Below the pieces are notes generated by a model that had not been told where the DNA came from, did no database searches, and saw only the letters and a list, made by a program, of their open reading frames with translations. Positions 11,064-22,452 of a stretch of DNA of 64,000 nt are shown here, in pieces. The translations under genes were made by a program, and so were the position numbers. The DNA lies in the NCBI GenBank assembly GCA_030762175.1, contig CM060843.1, positions 25,611,001 to 25,675,000 of the forward strand, in the 5' to 3' direction. Each line of letters starts with the position of its first letter. Position 1 is the first letter of the stretch. Origin of the DNA: Metallyticus violacea. Taxonomy: Eukaryota; Arthropoda; Insecta; Mantodea; Metallyticidae.

Positions 11064-13853
11064 TATTAGTGTTAAATGTAGCAATCTTGTTAAAATCATG
11101 TTATTGGTTGATATGAAACATTTTGTTACACATTTATGGTACCTTTTATTTATGGTCTCTACAGTAAAATGTTTCTTTTTAGTGAACAAATCATGACAAA
11201 TTAAATTGTTATGAATTGTAAAGCATAGAAAGGAAAGCATTGAGAACAGGGGGACATGTTTTATATCTGAGTAATTGCTAACTTACCTGCACTATGGCAT
11301 ATAGTCTTGGAACATGCAGCGTGAGAATTGGTGTCTTGATCGTGATGGACGGGAAGTGCGTAAAATCCCGAGGAAATAATGTAAGTGATTTATAAAGAAC
11401 TTTTATTTTGCAATAGTAATTGTTACTCTACTAATTGTTAGTGTGTATAATGCCGTAAGGAATAAGCAACTCTCAAGGATAAAAATTTGCCCGAATGGGT
11501 TTAATTAAAAAAGAAGGAAGGTTTAGTATTGTAGGAAATATAACTTAATATTGTATTGAATGTATAAATTACTTTTAATGTTCTGTTTTGATTTTAGTTG
11601 GATCGAAGCCCGGTCCTCTGGATATTCCAGTAGGTAACTGCTGATGAACCGGGTACTGGGGGGCTGAGCCAATCAAATTGGAATAAATTTTGATTGGATT
11701 CAGTGCCTTCTGGAATTGTCGAAGACACTGTTCCTAATTGTTATATTTAAAAGTAATGTTTTTATTATTTGTGTCTATTTTGTGTTTAAAAAAATATGCA
11801 TGTGATGCATGAGAAATAAATACTACTGCTAATCTGCTTATTGTGGTTGGTGTGGATCTAAATTCAGGACCGGTGTTGAAAGAAACACCATGGAGACTGC
11901 AAAGTGAGGGCTTTGTGGGGAAAATGTCAAGACTGCACTCTCTTGTACTTTCTGTGCGAAATAGTTTCATTTCGTTTCCAAAAAATTAAGCGTAATTAGC
12001 AAGCGGATGGTAGCTGGAAATGTAAGGATTATTATGCTACTAAGGATCTGTAGAGTGAAGTAATGGAGCTAAGGAAGAAACTACAGTGTGTGGAGAAGGA
12101 GTACCTGAGGGACAAAAACAGGAGACTAAGACCGGCCGCTCATGGGAACGCGTCAAGTCATGCAACTTACCGATTGTGCAACATGTCGCAAAGAAATGGA
12201 GCTCAATGAAAAACATATATTAGCCGCAAACCGGTTTGCATCATGTCGATGACGTCATGAACATGTCTTGCACACGTTTCACGAGATTCAGCATGCTGCA
12301 TTCTGTGTGTCATGTCTCATGGCAATTTGCAGATTACATCCGATTCCGCAAGCATTTGTTACAAATTTAGTTATTTTCCAACTAAATCTGGTCTGTTTGA
12401 AAGACTGCGTAGCATGAAAATTAATGATTTAGTTGCTTGTGCGTAATCTAGTCTTTTTAAATTATCATCTATTTGAAATTCGTTTTCTTTTTAGTATTTG
12501 GTCAAAAGTGATTACTTTACTTGTATTTTGAAAATTCTGGCGGATGTTTATTCTGCGTAAGCAAGAAGAGATAAGGTCATGGTGATACTACAATGAATCA
12601 CACACCAGTTGTCAATGTTGAAAATGCAAATATATTTACATAAGATAAACTACTATTTAGATTGGGTCATCGTGACATTAACTTGCTAACTAGCTGCAAT
12701 TATTTCACTTCGGCTATTCCCCATGTAGTAACACTGAACTGTGATAACGTGTGCTGTTATTTCTGTAAATAAGAAAGTGGGTTGACGGAAAATGTTTATG
12801 TTTCAAAGTCGGACACTTGAGATAGAAAATAGATTAATTACATATGATTCAGCATCCACTGAGAGATCCCTGAAGCCGATTTCCCTCAGTTTTTCCACGT
12901 GGTATATAGATATCAGCGATAATAGAAATTATAAACCCATTTTCTTTTCCTATTGTTGCGCAATTTCAGTCACCTGTACATTAAAGAGGTCATATCGTCC
13001 ACTGGATCAGAAGGTTGACAAGACACGTGTTGCTCCGGTGTGCGGCCACATGTCTTGGAGTCACTAGAGACAAAAAGATATCAAATTTATCTGACTTGAC
13101 CCCGACTTGATGCATGCGGGTGTGCGGCCTCCCTAAAACGAAAGGGAAATTCCAGAGCAGGCCGCATCATGTCTTGCCTTGTCACTTGCAGGCCGATCAT
13201 GACGATATGAAGATGCAATATTTTCATAGAATCCGGCCGGATAGAAGAGCTTGGAAGAATATTACAGCAGCAGAGAAAAGGGGACCTGAAGACTTATTCT
13301 ACATGAGGGGACAAATGCTGGGAACAGGAATGTGGATGTATGATTTAGCATCGCAGCAAAGGAACCAACATAGTCATAAGGGGATATTTTCAGCTGGAAA
13401 ATAAGTAATTATGAAAGATTAACGATTCGTATGAGTGCATAGCTCAACTATTAGGTCTTCTTTTTGTGGACTGCAACGTGTATGTGGATGACAGGGATCT
13501 TAGAAGAGGCCCATTAGGTCTCCATAAGTGCAAATTCACTATATGAAAATATGCATAGAGCAATAGTTAAAGCAATATAAAAATAAATTCCATAAAAAAT
13601 TGAACTTCAACAGTTTAAAACATGCTCTTAATTAGTTTCAAAGTATAGTGAGGTTATTTGAGTTATGGGTCGGCAGAATGTGATTGCACATTAGAAGAAG
13701 CCAGTTGACAAGACCATATAATGCATTTGTAGTTTGTTTGAGAGAGACTTTGTAAGGGAGTGGTTATGGTAATGTGCTTTCAATGTGCAAAAATTATATG
13801 CTAATTATTCCTTGTTAGTTGTGCCACTACTAAATATGGGTTCTTATGTACTA
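11064..13853. other. intergenic, no gene assigned
   Basis: Several 60-100 codon frames occur (for example 12,792-13,067 and 13,114-13,404) without any domain I can name. Around 11,840-11,880 a frame reads LIVVGVDLNSGP, faintly like a 2A-type peptide of some non-LTR elements, but no retroelement domain follows. Confidence 0.4.
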
Positions 13854-13855
13854 TA

Positions 13856-15086
13856 CGAAGGTAGGTCCATAAGTTTCCGGCCTAACCATTTTCTAGGTAT
13901 GATAAGAACAAAAACTATATTTCACTTTCCAATATAGTTACCCTTTAATGCAACACACTTCTCACATCTTTGAATTAACATTTCAGTCCCCCCCCCCCAA
14001 ATAGTCAGCAGTCTTATCTGCAAAATGGGCATAAACAGCATCCTTCACTTCTTTGTCACAGTTAAATTTCTTTTCTCGAAGGTCCTTCTTGAGTTTTGAG
14101 AAGAGGAAATAATCACTGGGAGCTAATTCTGGGCTATAGGTAGGATGGTCGATCTCTTTGAAGTCACATTTCTTCACAGTTTCCTTTATAACAAGATCTG
14201 TGTGAACAGGAGCGTTGTCGTGAAGAAGTCGCACACCACCTCTCAGTTTTCCTCGCCTTTTCTCTTTGATGGAAGCACGTAGTCTGTGCAATAGGCCAGC
14301 ATAGTACTCCCCATTTACTGTAGTGTTCCTCTCCTTGAAGTCAATGAAGAGTATTCCTTCACAGTCTCAAAAGATTGTGGTCATGATCTTCTTGGCTGAT
14401 TGAGTGACCTGGCCTTTAGAGGCGGTGCTTTGCCAGGTATACGCCACTCCATTGATTCTTTTTTGGACAAAGGATCATAGTAGAGGATCATAGTTTCATC
14501 TCCTGCAGAGCTACTTTATCGTTGCCACGGCAGAGCTCCAAAAATGCGTGACAACAGACGACTCGTTGCTGCTTTTGGCCTGAAGCAAGAAGTCTAGGCA
14601 CTAACCTTATTCATGTGTAAATGTTCATGAATAATTTGAAGGACTGTTGTTTTAGAAAGGCTCAACCATGCTGCTATTCCTGAAACTTTGAGCCGCCGAT
14701 CTTCCATAATTTCTCCTTTCACAAGAGCGATGTTTTCAGGAGTGAGCACCTCCAAGGGCCGACCTGCACGCTCATCGTCTTCAATGCTTTCTCGACACAT
14801 TCAAAAAAAGTTTGGCCCATTCTTTTACGATGGAATATGAGGAGGAATGCTTCTCAATATACACCGTCCAATCGCTGTTTAATTTCATTTGGAGTAAGCT
14901 CGATACTGCATTTTAAACATGTCACAATCTTCTACACATAGCCTGCCTTATATCTGAACAAATGAACACAGCGAAGCGGAAGTTACAAACGCAATTATTT
15001 AACATATAAGGTATAGAAGCAGATAAGGATTTTGTGAAGGCGACATCCCTTATCGGCAAGGCCGGGAACTTATGGATCTATCCTCA
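13856..15086 (-). mobile_element. mariner element, family B (copy 1)
   Basis: Inverted ends match. The left reads GGTAGGTCCATAAGTTTCCGG and the right, on the opposite strand, GATAGATCCATAAGTTCCCGG, with TA at both junctions. The minus strand carries a broken mariner transposase. The HTH region is at 14,594-14,800 (ENIALVKGEIMEDRRLKVSG). The catalytic core is at 13,983-14,291 with LLHDNAPVH and ELAPSDYFLFSKLKKDL. Frame breaks separate the two blocks. A second copy lies at 57.3 kb inside a P450 intron. Confidence 0.85.
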
Positions 15087-15088
15087 TA

Positions 15089-15282
15089 TATATGTGAAAA
15101 CGGGTTCTTGCAGAGAAGTGGTAAAGTAATTCAAAGAAACTATCCTGGAAATCATATTCCAGGGTTAACAAGTTATGAGTGAGAGGATCTCTCAATGACA
15201 AGAAATGTTTTCGGAACTGTCATGTTCTAAAAGAAAAAAAAAAAGTTATATGAAACACAAGAATTTCCTGTGCAGCTGCTGG

Positions 15283-15318
<36 letters not shown>

Positions 15319-15660
15319 CTGCTGAATGCATACTTTTGAACATCTTATATGACACAGGCTAGTGCTCATTATTATTATCATCATCATCAATTTTAAATAT
15401 AATATTTTGTGATTGTCGTAAAAATAAAAAATATTGACTTTACATGCAGCGACTCCTATCTTCTTTCTCTGGTTGCAGTAAGCATCTCAAATACAGTAAT
15501 ATTGGTATATTACTATAAATGCATCTTAGTTTTCTCCTTTAATCTAAATAATGAATATTAAATTGTTAGACAAAAGCAATTACCATAATAATAGAATAAA
15601 TTAACTAATTGAAAGAAAACCTTAGAACTACAGATATTAAAAAATATTGTTAATTGTTTA
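15089..15660. other. intergenic with (AT)n run
   Basis: An (AT)n microsatellite of about 30 bp lies near 15,284-15,316. Nothing else is supported. Confidence 0.5.
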
Positions 15661-15664
15661 TTAC

Positions 15665-15930
15665 CGAAACAGTTTCTTGGTCCAGATGCAAATGGCAGAC
15701 ATGTTTATATTATATTTATTTTCATCACTGAATGTTTCTGGATCAAATATCTCTGGGTCAGGAAAATATTGTGGATCATTAAGCAGACCATAAACTGATG
15801 TCCAAACAAGTTCACCAGAGTTTATCTGAATAACTGACTCTGTTGGTAAGGAGTCTGAATGGCCGACTCTGTTGGTAAGGAGTATGTTTTTGTGCAAATA
15901 CGATCAATAAACACTCCTGCAGGAAGCTTT
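15665..15930 (-). pseudogene. CYP6-like cytochrome P450, decayed heme-binding exon
   Basis: This is a paralogue of the exon at 60,480-60,734. It keeps an acceptor-like TTTTATAG at its 5' side, the block DPQYFPDPEIFDPETFSDEN (usual PERF region), the heme-ligand motif FASGPRNCFG and a donor GGTAA at 15,664-15,661. A 29-bp tandem duplication (the 19-bp unit ACTCCTTACCAACAGAGTC occurs at 15,836-15,854 and 15,865-15,883 as its complement) shifts the frame. A second shift separates the PERF block from the heme motif, which now lies in another frame. No partner exons were found nearby, so it is a dead duplicate. Confidence 0.85.
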
Positions 15931-15935
15931 CTATA

Positions 15936-16663
15936 AAAGCAAAGAAATAAAACTAGTTTCATTGCATGAAAACTTTATTTGTACCTTTGCATCTGACCTG
16001 TGGTTATTTAAAGAGGAATGTTATGATCAAGCCATTCGGTAAATAATGTAAAGGAAGTGTACCTCCGATGTTAGAGGAGGTTATGTAATGTTTACACTGA
16101 TAAGCGCAGCATACCAACCTCCAACATGTTATGTAACTTTTTTATATCTCACATTGCAAACAATATTTGTGATCCAACATGAAGGTAACTAAGAACACAC
16201 AAAATAATAAATGCATGTAAAAAGAACATAAATCAATGAAGTTGAACAGGTAAATAGGTAAACACAGCAAAGCTCTAACAAATTGTATACAATAATATAA
16301 AGAATGTATGAGGAATTGTATTTTTCAAATAATAGACACCAATGTAGGCAAACAAAACAGTGAAAATATTAACTATTATACAGTATTAACTATTAACTAT
16401 TATACAATAAAGGAGAGACTGTATTACAGACACATTTTTATGTTATTTTAATAAACATCCAACTGAAAACAAAATTGAGTTTGCTTGTAGCATCATTATG
16501 GTAAGAAGAAGAAGACCTAAACCCTGTATAAAATGTTTACAGACTTTAAAGTGCTGTTAGATTGGCATTTCATTAAAATGCCATACCTACTGATTGTATA
16601 GTTACATCTCATATTTCACTATTATCACATACTTGTACTGTTTACAATTTTTATCATTATACC
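15936..16663. other. AT-rich intergenic DNA, no gene seen
   Basis: No domain-bearing frame. Short duplicated runs (TTAACTATTATACA) occur near 16,370-16,410. Confidence 0.5.
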
Positions 16664-17309
16664 TTGGGTGCCAAAAAATGTATACAGACTTTCACAGTAG
16701 ATATCTACTTACTACATTTCAAAGTTGGACCGAAAAACAGCAGTAATGTGTAGTATGATGTACTGTATAAAGATGTGATACATAGCGTTGCTACGTGATA
16801 AGTAGATCAAGAATGAACAACTGAGGCCAAGATTATCGTATGATGTTTTGTAAACAGATGTGAGTCACATTACGTTATGCTAGTGTTGCTGCAACAAAAT
16901 GAAGTCAATATTATAGTTTGAACAGCGAAAAGCAATTTTGAAGTGGTATTGGAAAACCGAGAATGTTGTTGAAGTTCAAAGGCAATGGAGACGTGTACAT
17001 ATGAGGAACTCTTAAGGATGTTGTATTATACCGTAGTAAACCAGCTACATTGGCAGCACTTGGGGAAGAAATTGAAACGGCATGTGTTGCAATCGCTGAG
17101 GACACTTTCGCAAACGTTGCTCAATCAGTAGTTCAAAGTACTCAGAAGTATATCGACGCCGATGGTGGCCATTTTGAATAACTGTTGTAACTGTAAAAGT
17201 CTAAGATGATTAGTGCTCATCATTTTCTGTTTGTGTGGATTCACTTTTGTTATGTTAACACGGTTTTTTCTTTGCTTGAAGTGTGCATACATTTTTGGCA
17301 CCCTCTGTA
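16664..17309 (+). mobile_element. Tc1/mariner-like element, family C (copy 2), internally deleted
   Basis: It starts TTGGGTGCCAAAAAATGTAT and ends ATTTTTGGCACCCTCTGTAG, an inverted pair. Only the extreme N-terminal part (near 16,915-17,000) and the C-terminal part survive. The latter corresponds to the residues GTLKDVVLYR and LGEEIETACVAIAEDTFANV at 17,005-17,130. The middle of the transposase has been lost. Confidence 0.8.
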
Positions 17310-17345
17310 GTTACGAGGGTGGATTAATGTTAAGTTCATTCTTGC

Positions 17346-17880
17346 AACATACTTTATACTTAATATTAAAATATTTATTTTTTAACTATTATCTTTCTTT
17401 CCACGACATCAGTGCTTATGAAAGAGTGAGTTACACAAACTTGTTTTAAATTTTCAAATTTGAAACTGCATTGCTTTGTACTCCCTACACTCCATTCACC
17501 ATTTCAAGAAATAACGATAACCACTCTAAATCTAGCAGTTATGCTCAGATCTAGTCCCATCCTTTGATTCAGTATTTAAAAGACACTAATATTGCACAGC
17601 TTACTATACCCTGAATTCTTGGCTATCATTAGTTCTTCACTTTTACAACAGTTTCAACGTTCCGTCGCCTTCCTTAGGATGTTAAGGCTTTAGTATAGAG
17701 GGGTGTGTAGCTTTTGAAGAGGTATAGCGCAGTTGTGATGTACTACAAGTTTGCTATATTATTTTTACTATTTTATCACAAAATATTTTTGTGGAATCAA
17801 TTGAAGAACATCCGTGAGAGTCTAAAAAACTACACATTCTGGATGACTTCAATGCTAACTACATAGTATTTTACTATTAT
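17346..17880. other. intergenic, no gene seen
   Basis: Nothing supported beyond the ~35 bp after the transposon that also follows copy 3 at 18.8 kb. Confidence 0.5.
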
Positions 17881-18150
17881 CGGTCCTTGTGGTGTAGTGG
17901 TAACCATACTTGCCTTCTAAACCCAGCCAGGATCGATGGATTATTTTCGGGCGTAGAAATCCTAAGTATGTCTTACTTCGGAAGGGAAGTAAAGCCATGG
18001 GTCCCGTGTCGTACATTCACGGCACGATAAAGAGCCTCAAGCCTGAAAGAAGAGGCCTCTGAGCAAAATTTATTGGACGATTTACGCTCTGAATAGAGTG
18101 GGATGCTGGTGATCTGAGATGTTAAAGAGCATCCGTAAATAAATCAATTA
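17881..18150 (+). mobile_element. SINE-2 copy, B box deleted
   Basis: The head GGTGTAGTGGTAACCA is tRNA-like. The body matches the copy at 59,876 (GGGTCCCGTGTCGTACATTC, CACGATAAAGAGCCTCAAGC, GAAGAGGCCTCTGAGCAAAA) and it ends in AAATAAATCAAT. Compared with that copy, ~20 bp including the B box GGGTTCAAATCC is missing after CTTCTAAA. Confidence 0.8.
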
Positions 18151-18185
18151 AAAAAATAGTATTCTACTCTCCCTCTAGCTACCGA

Positions 18186-18815
18186 AGGTGCCAATAAATG
18201 TATACACACTTTCTCAGTAGATATCTATTTCATATATTTCAAAGTTGAACCGAAAAACAACAGGTAGTATGATGTTCTGTAAATAGACGTGACTCACAGA
18301 CATTGTAATGGCGTTGCTACAACAAAATGGAGCCAAGATTATCGTTTGAACAGCTGGAAGCAACTTTGCAGTGGTATTGGAAAACCCAGAATGTTGCTGA
18401 AGTTCAAAGGCAATGGAGACGTTTCTACAGAACAGAACCGCCAACGCGAGTTGCACGCATTCGAGATAAATTTGAGACACATGGTACAATATGCGATGTT
18501 CACAAGGGCAGATCTGGGAGATCTCGCACAGCAACAAGCCGCACGTCCTCGGCTATGGTTTTGGAACGTTTTGAGCACTCACCGCAGAAATCTACAAAGC
18601 AATGCACGTGAGACTGGGATTAGCACAACCAGCGTACGTCACATTATTAAATCAGCAAAGTTGATATTTTTCATCCCAAGACTTTTGCATAAGTAACTGT
18701 AAAAGCGTAAGATGATTAATGCTCATCATTTTCTGTTTGTGTGAATTCAGTTTTGTTATGTTAATAATACAGTTTTTTCTTTGCTTGAAGTGTGTATACA
18801 TTTTGGCACGCTCTG
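18186..18815 (+). mobile_element. Tc1/mariner-like element, family C (copy 3)
   Basis: Left end AAGGTGCCAATAAATGTATA; right end TGTATACATTTTGGCACGCT. The transposase N-terminus is the best preserved of the four copies: the frame from 18,327 reads MEPRLSFEQLEATLQWYW. It continues with a helix-turn-helix segment of the kind found in insect Tc1/mariner-like proteins (IRDKFETHGTICDVHKGRSG). The catalytic half is deleted. Confidence 0.82.
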
Positions 18816-18829
18816 TACTTACGAGGGTG

Positions 18830-19200
18830 GTTTAATGCTAAGTTCATTCTTGCACATATTTTATTTTTCGATGTTGTTCCCTCGAAGTTCACCCAATTGC
18901 TCTATCATTGCTCTAGGCCGTGATTCCCACATGGAAGTGGGTTTCTTCAAGGCCTCAAAATACTTGACTCCTTCATTTGACTTCAATTTGTGTCCATCCA
19001 GGTAAGTTTTGAGTTTCGGGAACAGACGGTAATCCGAGTGAGCGAGACCAGGTAAGCAGGGTGGATGCGTTTCTAATCATAGATCGGTGATATACGACCT
19101 GGCCTGAATGCACTAGCGCTTGTCATTGTGAAACACCACCTTCTTTTTGACCATTCTTGGATGTTATTCTGCGATGGAGGCCTTGGTGCCTTACAGCTAT
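18830..19200 (-). mobile_element. mariner fragment, family D, 3' part only
   Basis: The left edge TACGAGGGTGG resembles a mariner terminus. On the minus strand the C-terminal catalytic block HPPCLPGLAHSDYRLFPKLK is readable around 19,020-19,070, and its position matches the third aspartate of mariner transposases. The rest of the element is not recognisable; a poly(A)-like run follows at about 19,230. Confidence 0.65.
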
Positions 19201-19670
19201 TTATTCACCTTCATAGAAAGAGGGGGAAAAAAAAAAAAAAAAAAACAGCTTGACCTGATTGGAATTAGAACCCCGAGTCTCCGGATTTGGAAGGCGGTCC
19301 AAATATGTTATAAATTATTCCAAATATCCCTGTTCAGAAACATTTAACGAACGTAACTTATGAAAAAACATGCACTTATAAATGTTAGCCCCGATTATCA
19401 CATATCTCAGTCATTTGCCCCGTGTCTACAGCAGTAAGTGAAAACAAAATACAATTGATAATATCCTTTCCTTTTATTGACGGGTGGAAACAAAGTGCAT
19501 GTTTATTATGAAAGGAAATACCTCGTTTACAAATATGATGTTTTGTTATAACACCCAAAGACTTTGATGAAGTCAATTCGTACCTCCCCATATGAACCAT
19601 TCCTTGTGAAATTGTAACGAAAATTGGAACTGACCTCACAATTTTTCAATTTTAAAGTTAAAGTAAAGGG

Positions 19671-19815
19671 CAACCGAGAAGTCGCTCCGCATCCATTGTG
19701 TAGCAAGGGTCTCACTAGGGAAGCGAATTTGGGTGGCAGCACTGACCGTCAACTTTCTCCTGTGTGATGCACATTACCCGAGTGCGGAGGAATTTGTCAA
19801 TGACCTTTACAGCTA
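19671..19815. repeat. dispersed repeat DR2, copy 1
   Basis: Shares blocks with 56,600-56,870: GAAGTCGCT, CATTGTGTAGC, GGAAGCG, TTTGGGTGGCAGCAC, TTCTCCTGTGTG and AGTGCGGAGGAA, in the same order and orientation. The type is not identified. It may be part of an uncharacterised transposon. Confidence 0.6.
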
Positions 19816-19984
19816 ATTTTCCTTCAGTCTCGCACGACTGTACTTGAACTCAAATAGCAAGATCCGCGATTTTCAAATATAATTTAACGAAAGCTATTCG
19901 TATATGTTTCTGTTGAAAATTTAGATTACATATGGAATATAAACATTTATACTACCCTAATAGGCCCAGAACGTTTCTTTAAAA

Positions 19985-20078
19985 AACAAGAATACTTTCC
20001 CCAATTTATCATTTCATGTATCATCAGTATCATTGCCTGTGATGCATCAGTAGTTAAAACGGGTGTTAAACACTATTA
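19985..20078 (+). mobile_element. SINE-1, 3' tail copy
   Basis: Matches the family tail: ATTTCATGTATCATCAGT, GCCTGTGATGC and GGGTGTTAAACACTATT. No tRNA-like head is present. Confidence 0.7.
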
Positions 20079-20659
20079 AAAAATAAAGAAACGAAAGTTG
20101 ACAATTACAATCGCTACCATCCGATTTACTAATACCAACTGAGAAAAATAAAACAGAGAAAACATTTTACCATTTTGAACAACGTGTTTATTAGGATTAA
20201 TGGTTGTTTAGGCAGGTATTTTTACATAATTTATAAAATGATTTCAGACTGTTTGACTGAATACCCCAAAACAATCGCTTGAGTGAATACACATTAAGTT
20301 AATTAAATTTACAATCACTGAAAACAAGAAAAGTGGTCAATGATGCGTGTTCAGGAATTATATACTGGGGGTATAGAGTTGGCAACACTGACCACAAGGC
20401 AAATGCACGTCGCGTGGTAAAACGGATTTGATCATTTTTTTCGATAATTTCACTACGATATCCAGCTGTGATCGATCAAAATTCAAAATTTTGTTTCGTT
20501 TTATTCGTCGATTTTGAGATGACGTCACATAAGTAAAATATGCAGCGGTAATTATGTAATGGGGGAAATAACATGTAAGAAATGGAGAGAAGATTCTGGA
20601 AGGATTATAATTAATGTTTTGATTTTGGAATCTGAGGGTAAATTTTCTTCTCCTCTTCA
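20079..20659. other. intergenic, no gene seen
   Basis: Nothing supported. Confidence 0.5.
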
Positions 20660-20891
20660 ATGATGGTTTCCGCTGACTTATAGTTTGCGCCGACTACCTC
20701 ATATTTTTTTTTGCTGGACTTTTTATGGTCCTGAGACCATAGGGAAGGAGTTTACTAAGAAATTCACAGGAGAATGATTAAATTCAATATATTGTGAATG
20801 AAATACGATTTATTGAGGTCTGTTCCACTGAAAAAGGCACCGTTAGTCCTTGGAGAATTTCCTGTGCCACTTTTGTACTAACTATGGCGAT
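20660..20891. repeat. dispersed repeat DR1, copy 1
   Basis: Matches 54,180-54,410 in order: GGTTTCCGCTGACTTATA, TTTTATGGT, GACCATAGG, AAGGAGT, TTTATTG, CTGAAAA and GGAGAATTTCCTGTGCCACTTT. A SINE-1 has inserted directly after it. Its class is unknown. Confidence 0.65.
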
Positions 20892-20904
20892 TATATCCTG
20901 ACGT

Positions 20905-21188
20905 ATGAGTGAATAGTGTTTAACGCCCGTTTTTGCTACAGAGGCACCACAGGCGATGTACACTGATAATACATGAGATAAAATGATATATTGGGAAAGG
21001 GTTTTTTTTCAAGGAAGGAAACGTTCCAGGCCTAAGTTTAGGGTACCTCCCCGGCATTTGCCATTTATGAGTACTGAGGAAAACCTGGAAAAAACCTCAG
21101 TCAGGGAGGTTGGTCCTGGCGGGATTCGAACCGCAGACCTCCCGCTCACGAGTCCACGATTTAACGACCTCGGTCACCCGTGGCGGTA
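20905..21188 (-). mobile_element. SINE-1, full-length copy with 13-bp target duplication
   Basis: On the minus strand it has the complete order. The head is CCGCCACGGGTG with an A-box region GACCGAGGTCGTTAA, then GTGAGCGGGAGGTCTG and a B box GGTTCGAATCCCGCC. The body has GGTTTTCCTCAG and GGGGAGGTACCC, and the tail is GGCGTTAAACACTATTCAC. The direct repeat TATATCCTGACGT flanks it at 20,892-20,904 and 21,189-21,201. Confidence 0.92.
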
Positions 21189-21201
21189 TATATCCTGACG
21201 T

Positions 21202-21929
21202 CCTGGCACACTTTGATAACACCGAAACTTCCTACTGTTCACTCAATAAAACTGATATTGATGCTATGCTAAACTTGATAACTTGATAAGACTGAACAAA
21301 CTATGACACGCAACTGGTTCCGTAATGACAAACAATCGCTATCTTCGAGCTGGCTATTACTAAACTGAGAAGCTACCTCTGACCAAAAAACGCGAAAACT
21401 GGTGAAAGACTGGTCCTGAGTCCCAAAAAAGTAAACTTAAGTAAACGTGGGGGTCGGTCAGTATCTCTGACGCTCCCTTTATTCTTTTAAAATATTATTT
21501 AAGAAAAATCTAGAATATCATCCCTCAACTTCGCGTTGCTATTGGATATTTCCCTCCGGTCCTTATTATTTTCCTGATTGGTTAATAATGCCTACGTGAC
21601 TCTCAGCAAGTCACACACATATATAGTTAGTTTCTCCCCTTCAAGAGGTTATCGGTCTGTCATTTCATCCACGTAGTTAGCACATTTTTTATTACTTACC
21701 CTTACCTAATATAATGAAAACAAATTCTCTGGCAATATATAAAAGAAGCATCCATCCTGCTTTAGAATTTCTTCAGGAAATATCCGATTCGCCGTTTGCT
21801 TGGGCATCTATACAAATATGGTTTATGATGGGCAATAGATTTCTCTGTTCCGTTTCCAGGTCAAGAGCAGAAATTAGGGAATGTCTCCGCCCTGTTAAAA
21901 ATATAACATCATATTACAGGGAACATATA
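21202..21929. other. host DNA beside the Polinton, no gene assigned
   Basis: A plus-strand frame from 21,714 runs into the Polinton terminus at 21,936, so it predates or is cut by the insertion. It has no recognisable domain. An AT-rich CACATATATAGTTAG near 21,615 could be a TATA element but is unsupported. Confidence 0.4.
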
Positions 21930-21935
21930 AACTTG

Positions 21936-22150
21936 AGTAGTATATGGCCCCCGGGAGGCAGACAGGGTCAACGACCTCTTGGCGCCAGATTGACCTTGAG
22001 CTGTCTAGACAGTTCAAGGTCTTTTTACCTTGAAAACAAGGTTGTCTGGCCTTGAAATGGTCTAGACTTCAAGGTTGACCTTGGGAGTCTAGACGTTCAA
22101 GGTTGCCAGGCGCGTCGCACCCCGCCCCGCCTACCGGGGGGTTATTTTTT
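21936..22150. repeat. Polinton left terminal inverted repeat
   Basis: Matches the reverse complement of 46,930-47,106: CCCCCGGGAGGCA, CAGGGTCAACG, CTCTTGGCGCCAGA, TCAAGGTTGCCAGGCGCGTC and GCACCCCGCCCCGCCT. The left copy is ~35 bp longer because of an extra GTCTAGACAGTTCAAGGT segment. It contains three copies of the palindrome GTCTAGAC (22,003; 22,060; 22,087) and CAAGGT in both orientations. TTTATT just inside can serve as an AATAAA signal for the leftmost minus-strand gene. Confidence 0.95.
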
Positions 22151-22220
22151 TTATTGAATAAGCATAAAAAGTGGTTGATTTTCTTTATTGAATAAGCAGA
22201 AAAAATAGTGTACACAATTA

Positions 22221-22448
22221 TCAATAAAATAGCATAATGGTATTGATAAAACAATTTACAAAAATTGACGTAACAAAAATTAAAGTGGCTAGCACTACGT
22301 TGTTTGCCGCTTGGGTCACGTTTCGAGCGATGATCATCGAGGCGTGATGAGGTTCGTGGATGCTGCGTAGATGCTGCATGTATAATATCCACAGCAGAAT
22401 AAATAGTCCCAAGAGGAAAGCGGCGAGGTCTAACACGATGCACTGCAT
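22221..22448 (-). CDS. small two-span membrane protein, unknown function
   Basis: A 75-residue open frame with an ATG start. Residues ~5-22 (VLDLAAFLLGLFILLWI) and ~50-74 (LATLIFVTSIFVNCFI) are strongly hydrophobic and predict two membrane spans joined by a basic, histidine-containing loop. It begins only 4 nt after the stop of the preceding minus-strand gene, so the two look like one transcription unit running toward the left terminus, where an AATAAA equivalent lies at ~22,150. No homologue is recognised. Adenovirus-type viruses and Polintons often carry small membrane proteins near an end, but function is not inferable. The frame is intact, unlike the large genes. Confidence 0.6.
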   Translation of the reverse strand: MQCIVLDLAAFLLGLFILLWILYMQHLRSIHEPHHASMIIARNVTQAANNVVLATLIFVTSIFVNCFINTIMLFY

Positions 22449-22452
22449 GTTT

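Noticed and set aside
11840..11880. 2A-like peptide LIVVGVDLNSGP
   Set aside because: Lacks the NPGP ending and no retroelement domain follows.
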